Assembly: GCA_031835245.1 (NCBI GenBank)
Contig: JAVKOQ010000238.1
Coordinates: 17,163-81,162, forward strand
DNA length: 64,000 bases
Reading direction: 5' to 3'
Source of the DNA: Balamuthia mandrillaris
Lineage: Eukaryota > Discosea > Longamoebia > Balamuthiidae
A program made the translations under genes and the position numbers. Below are positions 57,945 through 64,000 of the stretch, one piece after another; within the stretch, counting starts at the first letter, position 1; every line of letters starts with the position of its first letter. The notes beneath the pieces are model-generated. The model ran no database searches and had not been told where the DNA came from. It worked only from the letters and a program-made list of their open reading frames with translations.

Positions 57945-60144
57945 CTAACTGCTTTTAGTGCTCCTGTGACCTCGTTTACCTCCAACGTTCGCACTGCCGC
58001 TTTTGTTGTTGTTGATGATTGTGGGCGCAGATGGTTTCGGAGGAGAGGGAGGATCAGGAAGAAAAGGACAAATGGTGAGCTGGTTGCCAGCGCTCTTTAG
58101 GGACACAGCCGGATAGTATGGCCCTTTGTCCTTCGGTAGATGGTAGTAGAGAAAGCCTTGCCACTCTCCATTCACAAAAAATCCTGCATGCGTATATTCA
58201 TTAGTTGTTTGCCACAGAACATGAGAAGGATGTAATACCCATGCTTCTTTCCGATGAGGTTAAATCCACGAGGACGCCTATGCGATCACCGCGTGAGAAT
58301 GAACGGGTAGGAGGGTGTTGTTTAGCAAAACGACCGCTAAAGCCAATACAACCGGTATTGTAGTATCCGCCAGAGTTACTGTTCTGTCCTAGAAACTCTT
58401 TCATCTATTTTTGTGCATCACATAGATTCTGTTCATAAGCAGAAAAACCTACAAACTCTCTCAAGGGATTCCCGACGATTGACGAAGAAAAAGAAGGACG
58501 TACAGAAGTTCCTTGCAATATAAGGCCCACACCGATTTCGTTGTCATCCTCTGTATTGCGACTGAGAAAGAATGTGGTATTCGTTTTATCCATCTCGAAC
58601 ATGGTTTCCACCAATACCTCAAAGTACGTTTGTTCACCTGCAAAACACGAACCATAAGAAACATCAAAGATGAAACAGCTAAAACAATGCAGAAGAAGAT
58701 GACGAAGGAAGGAGAAGAAGAAGAAGAAGAAGAAGAAGAACAAGAACAAGAACAAGAACAAGAAGAAGAAGAAGAAGAAGAAGAAGAAGAAGAAGAAGAA
58801 GAAGAAGAAGAAGAAGAAGAACAAGAACACGAAGAAGAAGAAGAACAAGAAGAAGAAGAACAAGAACAAGAAGAAGAACAAGAAGAACAAGAAGAAGAAG
58901 AACAAGAACAAGAACAAGAACAAGAACAAGAACAAGAACAAGAACAAGAACAAGAACAAGAAGAACAAGAAGAAGAACAAGAAGAAGAACAAGAAGAACA
59001 AGAACAAGAAGAAGAAGAAGAAGAAGAAGAACAAGAAGAAGAAGAAGAAGAAGAAGAAGAACAAGAAGAAGAAGAAGAAGAAGAAGAACAAGAACAAGAA
59101 GAGAAGAAGAAGAAGAAGACGAAGAAGAAGAACAAGAAGAAGAAGAAGAAGAACAAGAAGAAGAAGAAGAAGAACAAGAAGAAGAAGAAGAAGAAGAAGA
59201 AGAAGAAGAAGAAGAAGAAGAAGAAGAAGAAGAAGAAGAACAAGAACAAGAAGAAGAACAACAACAAGAATAAGAAGAAGAACAAGAACAAGAACAAGAA
59301 GAAGAACAAGAACAAGAACAAGAACAAGAAGAAGAAGAAGAACAAGAACAAGAACAAGAAGAAGAAGAAGAAGAAGAAGAAGAACAAGAACAAGAACAAG
59401 AACAAGAACAAGAACAAGAACAAGAACAAGAACAAGAACAAGAACAAGAACAAGGAGAACAAGAGAACACGGACAACCAAAGGTACCTTCTTTAATGGGT
59501 TTGTTGCCACAAGCAACTTTATGCGGAGGAGGAAATGGCCGCGTGCGTTCGTTCTCCCACTCTCTGGTGGCCACCACAAACACCCTGCCACCCTCCGTCG
59601 CCGGCTCCAGCCGTAACGCCGACGAGCTACGAGTAGGACACAGCCCCCAGCCTTTCGTCACTGCAGTCGCTCAGAACAAACAAATCAGATGACTTTTTTT
59701 TTTGTGGAGATGAACACCAAAAACAAACCTTGCAGCTTGAACCATTCGCACCAGGAGAGTTGTTCCGGTTTGCCAACATTGAAAGTTTGCAAGTAGGGAA
59801 ACCATACCCTGCACAGCTCTTTCCATCGTCTTTATTTTTAAGGATGGTTGATTTAAACTATGACCAACATAATCGAATGATGAAAGGGGGAAAAAAGTTT
59901 GAGAAACGTACGAATCGTCGATCGCCAACACGCTCCATAGCTTACAAACAGGGGCGATGGTCAGGCAGAGCTCTTGGGGCGAAAAATAGGACAGCACATG
60001 GCTTTGCAGCTCCAATGGCAGCAGCGTCACGGTGCCCGTCTCCTCCAAGGACGAGGATGCCACCATGATTTCCCCTTGCTCCGTGTTATTTCCGTCTTGT
60101 GGCAGTGTGGCGGTGGCGGACTCGTCGTTGTTGTCCATCATCAT
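57945..60144 (-). CDS. F-box-SPRY protein (paralog 2) with a giant repeat-filled intron
   Basis: Exon 1 (59,912-60,144) encodes a Thr/Ser-rich start and an F-box at about residues 40-80 (VTLLPLELQSHVLSYFSPQELCLTIAPVCKLWSVLAIDDS). The next exon reads RWKELCRVWFPYLQTF...EWFKLQ, then ALRLEPATEGGRVFVVATREWENE. After the intron at about 58,640-59,490 come EQTYFEVLVETMFEMDKTNTTFF, EIGVGLIL, then NSGGYYNTGCIGFSGRFAK, RSFSRGDRIGVLVDLTSSER and FFVNGEWQGFLYYHLPKDKGPYYPAVSL, a SPRY domain. A Ser/Lys tail ends at 57,945. Donors include GCAAG|GTTTG at 59,729. An SCF adaptor role is inferred, as for paralog 1 at 36.8 kb. TGACGTCC elements lie at 60,214 and 60,257. Confidence 0.85.
58713..59456 (+). repeat. 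~740-bp GAA/CAA hexanucleotide-like array in an intron
   Basis: Nearly uninterrupted GAA and CAA triplets in patterns such as (GAACAA)n and (GAA)n, with only a few changes (GAC, CACGAA, AATAAG). It fills most of an intron of the F-box-SPRY gene and reads TTC/TTG on the sense strand. (GAA)n/(TTC)n runs can form triplexes and slow transcription in other systems. Open frames over 300 codons here are repeat artefacts. Confidence 0.95.
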
Positions 60145-60753
60145 CTCTCTCTCTCTGTCTCTCTACTCGTTTCTTTCTTTGGAGTTGACGGAGATAAAGG
60201 CACTCACACTTCATGACGTCCTGAAAGTTAATTCATGTCGTCGTGAAAATGTTTCATGACGTCCTGGAACTTGAGGCTTAAAAAAAAAAGAAAGCGACCT
60301 TGGAAGGAGAGAGATGTTTTCGACCCTCACAAGAAGAGAGAGAGCCCAGAGGGGGCGAAACAAAAAGAAAAGAAAAAGAAAAAGAAAGGGAGAGGGTGAT
60401 TGCGTGCGTCGTTTCCACATATGTTTTTTTTCATTTTTTTTAACGGAGAAACGAAGACGAGAGTGTAAATTTTTTTGGTGTTTTTTGTGAAGTTTTCTGC
60501 TTTTTTTGTTTTTTCTAATGATTTATTTTTTGTTTACCGAAGTAACGACTTCACTTCTCTTTACGCGTAAAGAAGCACCTCTTCTCCTCTTCTCAAGCTT
60601 CTTCCTTCCCCGCACAACAGTAAAAAATGACCGTGCCTGCTTCTCGCTCCCTGTATTATGGGAGGAAGCTTCCTAAACCCCCCCCCGTCCCTTCACTTAA
60701 CTGCAACCTTTAACTTTGAGCACCCTTCCTAAAAGATGAGAGAGAGAGAGAGA

Positions 60754-60799
<46 letters not shown>

Positions 60800-60846
60800 A
60801 AAGAGAAAGCGGGGAGAGTGGCAGCGTGCGTCGTTGGAGGGATGGA
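60145..60846. other. upstream region of F-box-SPRY 2 and simple-sequence intergenic
   Basis: Two copies of CATGACGTCCTG.AA (60,212 and 60,255) stand 70-115 bp upstream of the F-box-SPRY start. The rest is homopolymer runs and a (GA)n tract of about 59 bp at 60,738-60,796. No gene seen. Confidence 0.5.
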
Positions 60847-60918
60847 TGAAAAACGGGGATTCGAACCCCGGAATATCAGCCTTGCGGCTGACAGTCTTAA
60901 CCGCTTGACTATCTTTCA
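60847..60918 (-). tRNA. tRNA-like cloverleaf with a 6-base anticodon loop (pseudo-tRNA or organelle-type)
   Basis: On the minus strand: acceptor arms TGAAAGA and TTTTTCA pair over seven positions (one G-T). TA follows, then a D-arm AGTC-AAGCGGTTAA-GACT, an anticodon stem TCAGC/GCTGA, and a T-arm CGGGG-TTCGAAT-CCCCG with the invariant TTCGAAT loop. The D-arm and T-arm resemble bacterial or organellar tRNA-Gln/Glu more than eukaryotic nuclear tRNAs. The anticodon loop, CGCAAG, is one base short, and the stem could extend into a GCAA tetraloop, so no anticodon can be assigned. It may be a pseudogene, an organelle-derived insertion, or subject to unusual processing. Confidence 0.55.
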
Positions 60919-61264
60919 AAGTAACGACATCACTTTCTTTTCTTTTGTGAAGATGGGAGGGCACTCTCTGGTCAGACCCCTTTCTCCTAAGAGGGAGGAG
61001 ATGGCAAGGAGAACGCATTTCAAGGGCCGTTCCCGCCTTGGCAAAACCCATTATGGGTTCCTATAGCTCTCCGAGAGGTTGGAGCAAGGAGGTTTGAATG
61101 CTTGGGGGCGAGCGCTTCGCCGTCCTTATCCTCCTTCTGGAGGGGAAGAACAGACAGGAGAAGAAACGGAAAAGCGAAAAAGAGAACAGAACAACAGAAG
61201 AACAGATGGCGGTCTTTCCTTCTTGCTTTTTCATGGGATGGCTGTCGGTCATGATCCCTTCTTC
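60919..61264. other. spacer downstream of the tRNA-like sequence
   Basis: Mixed composition with no recognised gene. Open frames on the plus strand overlapping the HTATIP2-like exon have no motif. Nothing supported. Confidence 0.5.
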
Positions 61265-62045
61265 TCATGGTTGCTTCGCTGCAAGCAGATGAATCTCATC
61301 CGACTCGTACAGCCGCACTTCGCCTCCTCCATCACCTCGTTGTTGTTGTTGGTTGCACCACCCTTTCTCTGCATCTGCAACCATGGCCTTGGCCACTGTC
61401 TCCACAGTGATCTCCCTGTACTTCCTCAACGGACCCACAAACGCCCAAGAAACCAAAGGCCAGGCCGATCCTCCCTCTCGGTCATCAGCAGGGACGGCCG
61501 GAAGATGCTCAGCGTGGGGAAGCCCACGGCCTTGAGGTCCTCCTCCACCTCTCCTTTGACACGATAGAGGGAGGTCCAGGAGCTGGGGCTGGCCCCAATG
61601 GAACTGACCAAAGAGAACTGCTGCACCCCTTGCTCTTTGCCAACGTGGGCGGCAGCCAGGACGTAGTCGTGGTCCACCTTTCTGAACTGTTGCTGGCTGC
61701 CTGCCCTCTTGATGGTGGTCCCCAGGCAGCAGAACACGGTGTCGTGCCCTTGGAAGAGCTCCTTGTGCTCCGGCAGTTGGGCCAGGTCCTCCAGGACCTG
61801 TTGGCGGAGCTTCTGGCTGGCGGCAGCGCTGTCCTCCTCCGTGCTGTGGCGGAGGTATGTCTCCAGAGGCACGCTCCTCCGGCCCAACGTCGTGACGGTA
61901 GAGAACGTGGGCGAGCGCAGCAGTTGAGCGACCAAACTCTTTTTGCTCGTGATGAGATCTTTTTAAAAAGATCTTTAACCATGGAGAAAGCGGACCAACC
62001 TTGCCGACAGCACCAGTGGCCCCAAGCACAACCACAGGGAGATGA
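61265..62045 (-). pseudogene. HTATIP2/TIP30-like NAD(P)-binding oxidoreductase, frames interrupted
   Basis: An atypical short-chain dehydrogenase of the TIP30 family. VVVLGATGAVGK (Rossmann dinucleotide-binding) at 62,010-62,045 is followed by DLITSKKSLVAQLLRSPTFSTVTTLGRR, HDTVFCCLGTTIKRAG, FRKVDHDYVLAAAHVGKEQGVQQFSLVSSIGA, YRVKGEVEEDLKAVGFPTLSIFRPSLLM (YxxxK-like active site) and, in another frame, WAFVGPLRKYREITVETVAKAMVADAEKG. The frame changes near 61,430. The join between the first segment and the second at about 61,970-62,000 does not keep phase with the visible GT...AG sites. The 5' end has no in-frame ATG. So the gene is either decayed or carries assembly errors. It resembles full-length family members otherwise. 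Confidence 0.65.
61955..61974. repeat. perfect 20-bp palindrome
   Basis: AGATCTTTTTAAAAAGATCT equals its own reverse complement. It lies inside the putative first intron of the HTATIP2-like locus. Role unknown. Confidence 0.8.
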
Positions 62046-62339
62046 AGCTCTTTGAAAAAGAAACCCCCTTACGTCCTCTCCAGAGCCCCAAAAGAAAGCA
62101 GCGGCAAGCACGGAAAAGCCAAGCGTAGCAACTGCCCACTTGCACTGTCTTCCTTTTGATGAGCTCAATCCACCTCTCTTCTTCCCTTTCGGGAACAACC
62201 AAACAGAGGAAGAAAGGAGGAAGGAGAGTGGATGAGCGGACTTGAAGGAAGAGAGTACGTTTCAAGCCCTAACTTTGCCGCCCAGACGAAAGGAGCTTCG
62301 CGAAAGAAAGAAAGAAAGAAACGACAAGAAAGAGAGAAC

Positions 62340-64000
62340 GCACAGGCACCGGGACGGCGGCCTCATCTGCCCACACCACCAACCTCCCTGACCTTCCTCC
62401 AGAGGTTCAGCTTTGTGTGATCGACTTCCTTTCTCTCCAGGACAGGCTCCAGCTGCGGCAAGCCAACCGCCACTGGCTGAACCTGGTGCATGCCTCCGCA
62501 CCTGCTGAACTGCGAAGAGATCTTTATGTGGCTGCGCTGAAAGGGCTTTCCTTAACGCTAGACCAGGACTCGCAGTTCTGCTGTGGTGGCACCACGGATC
62601 TCCTTTCCAGAAGAGCATGCTGTACAAGCTAAACATGCTACCCTGCCGGCGGGCACTTCGAAGCTCATGTGGACACACCTCGCGGGCATGACATGTTCGG
62701 CTCTTTTGGTGGTCTGCTTTCCAACGGCCTTCCAGGGAGGAGAGCTTGTTGTGAGACATGCCCCATCGCAAGTGGTTTTCGACTTGTCGGCAACGATTAC
62801 CAACGAGCAGGCGAATGAGGAGGAGGAGGAAGAGAAGGAGGAAGAGAGGAAGAAGAAGAAAAAAAAAAGAAGAACAAGAAGAAGAGGAACAAGAAAGACG
62901 AGAAGAACAAAAAGGAAAGCAAGCAAGAGAAGAAGAACGTGAACAAGAAAGAAGAAGAACAAGAAGCATAAGCTGGGAGAGGAGGGAAAAGAGCTAGCTG
63001 GCGAAGGAAGGGATATCAGAGGGTCTGTGCAAGGTATAATGGGCTGCGTTTTATTCGGACTGCGAGCACGAAATCCTTCCTGTTGCCGAAGGCCACCGCA
63101 TCACCCTCACCTACAACCTCTACAGCGAGCACAGGCCAAGCGCTAACAAAGAATTCTTTCAGAAGCCTGCCATTGAGAGGGAGAGCGCATTCAGAGAAGT
63201 AAGGAAGAAGCGTGTAATCGAGAAGGAAGCACAAGGCGAACGGCCGAAGAAGCGGAGGAAACGAGAACCTTTGGAGAGCAACATCCCAATCATCAAGCGA
63301 GCGTTGCACACGGACGGCATCAGAAACTGGAATCCATCCTCCAGGACTCAGCTTGCTTTCCTGAGGGCGTCACTCTGGCATTCCACTACAAACACAGCTA
63401 TTCTGTGGAGCAATTCTCTTGGACCCCAAACCTTACCCCTTTGCTCAAAGGCTTTGATGCGTTGGTGCACGATGCAGCCACGACCCTGGGGCTGAAGACT
63501 TCCCTCAAGCGCTTCTTTTGCTTGCCGCTATGCAAGCAGGAACGCGATGGGATCACTGAGTTCTGCGAGAAGGCCTTCTTGGTGAGCAAAAGGATCCCTA
63601 AGAACATCAGAATTGAGCCTGTTGTGATTGGCAAAGACGACGATGACTACTCGGATTTACCAAGCTCGACTTTCTTCGTGACCGCTTTCGGCCCCGCCTT
63701 CTCGTTGATGCCGTCCCACCAGTGGCGGAGCAAAGGAAAAGGCAAGAACGAATTATAACAGAGCTGCTCTACCGTGCCAAAAAAGCCAAACGGAAATGGT
63801 GCACAGAAGAGGATGCTAACGACGATTTGCAAGGACTTCTGAAGGAGGAAGCCGAAGCGAAGGAGAAACTGAGTGACCTGCGTCGAAAAGCCGTTCAGTG
63901 GTGCACTAACAAGCCTCAAGAGGTCAAAGATCTCCTGGTTGCGGTAACAGCAGCCTTTGGCAACGAGCCTTCCACAGAGTGCTTCTACGCATCTGCTATG
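62340..64000 (+). pseudogene. decayed second copy of the F-box/2OG-oxygenase gene, runs off the window
   Basis: Opposite strand to the copy at 12.9-15.2 kb. F-box part: LPDLPPEVQLCVIDFLSLQDRLQLRQANRHWLNLVHAS, then FCCGGTTDLL. It jumps directly to LYKLNMLP..GGHFEAHVDTPRG (HxD), skipping about 100 codons and the intron of copy 1. FQGGELVVRHAPSQVVFDLSAT and a GAA-rich acidic linker follow, then HEILPVAEGHRITLTYNLYSEH, LESILQDSACFPEGVTLAFHYKH, LTPLLKGFDALVHDAATTLGL, and near the end KAVQWCTNKPQEVKDLL...NEPSTECFYASAM. At least four frame changes separate these blocks, so it is a pseudogene. Nucleotide identity to copy 1 is high in places (for example around 62,640-62,790). The 3' end is outside the window. 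Confidence 0.8.

Noticed and set aside
58461-59661. Three open frames of 265-418 codons (Leu/Phe, Ser/Cys or Glu/Lys/Gln runs)
   Set aside because: They are six-frame translations of the GAA/CAA array; no repeat of this kind contains stops in most frames.
61426-62265. Plus-strand and alternative minus-strand frames over the HTATIP2-like locus
   Set aside because: Only one frame set has TIP30 motifs; the others are Arg/Ser/Pro-rich translations of GC-rich sequence.

Overview
The window is nuclear DNA of a unicellular, non-photosynthetic eukaryote. Genes are intron-rich and lie on both strands at roughly one per 2 kb. The families present are eukaryotic housekeeping and signalling families: TTBK/CK1 kinase, MTMR14 phosphatase, SETD7-type methyltransferase, MICAL monooxygenase, LRR-gelsolin, F-box-SPRY, S1/P1 nuclease and acyl-CoA oxidase. 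An amoebozoan-like amoeba (Acanthamoeba/Balamuthia grade) fits best. That assignment is an inference from gene content and style; no rRNA is present to prove it.

Layout. 0-2.4 kb is AT-rich and repetitive: the 3' end of a fossil Ty1/copia element with its LTR, a doubtful small gene, a (TTTG)n tract and a minisatellite. 2.5-5.5 kb holds an ABM-like gene and then decayed-looking Gly/Ser-rich coding remnants. 5.6-12.6 kb has a fatty-acid-hydroxylase-like membrane protein, a CUE-domain protein, an APD-like membrane protein, a small membrane protein and an S1/P1 nuclease. 12.9-18.5 kb has an F-box/2OG-oxygenase gene carrying an insertion, and an acyl-CoA oxidase with a PTS2. 18.9-26.9 kb is one 23-exon gene encoding a LRR-gelsolin-coiled coil-LIM-EF-hand-MICAL fusion. 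27-36.6 kb has a SAP-motif protein, a TTBK kinase fused to AMN1-type LRRs, a DJ-1/PfpI protein and a rhodanese-DUSP. 36.8-44.5 kb has an F-box-SPRY protein, a PhyH-like dioxygenase, an unrecognised membrane protein and a Ser/Lys-rich protein. 46-57.8 kb has a two-SH3 scaffold, MTMR14, a conserved unknown, a Gln-rich protein and a MORN-SET methyltransferase. 57.9-64 kb has a second F-box-SPRY gene with a huge intronic repeat, a tRNA-like sequence, a frame-broken HTATIP2-like gene and a decayed second copy of the F-box/2OG gene.

The most interesting item is the 1,987-residue fusion at 18,893-26,877. I traced all 22 splice junctions; every one keeps phase and the summed coding length is an exact multiple of three. 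It puts an actin-binding/severing module (LRR-gelsolin), a LIM domain, an EF-hand region and an actin-oxidising MICAL flavin monooxygenase on one chain, with the monooxygenase at the C-terminus and no CH domain seen. Other themes are four F-box loci (two joined to a 2OG oxygenase), introns that carry pyrimidine-rich microsatellites on the sense strand only, and many 5' splice sites of the form GTTTG or GTTCG instead of GTAAG.
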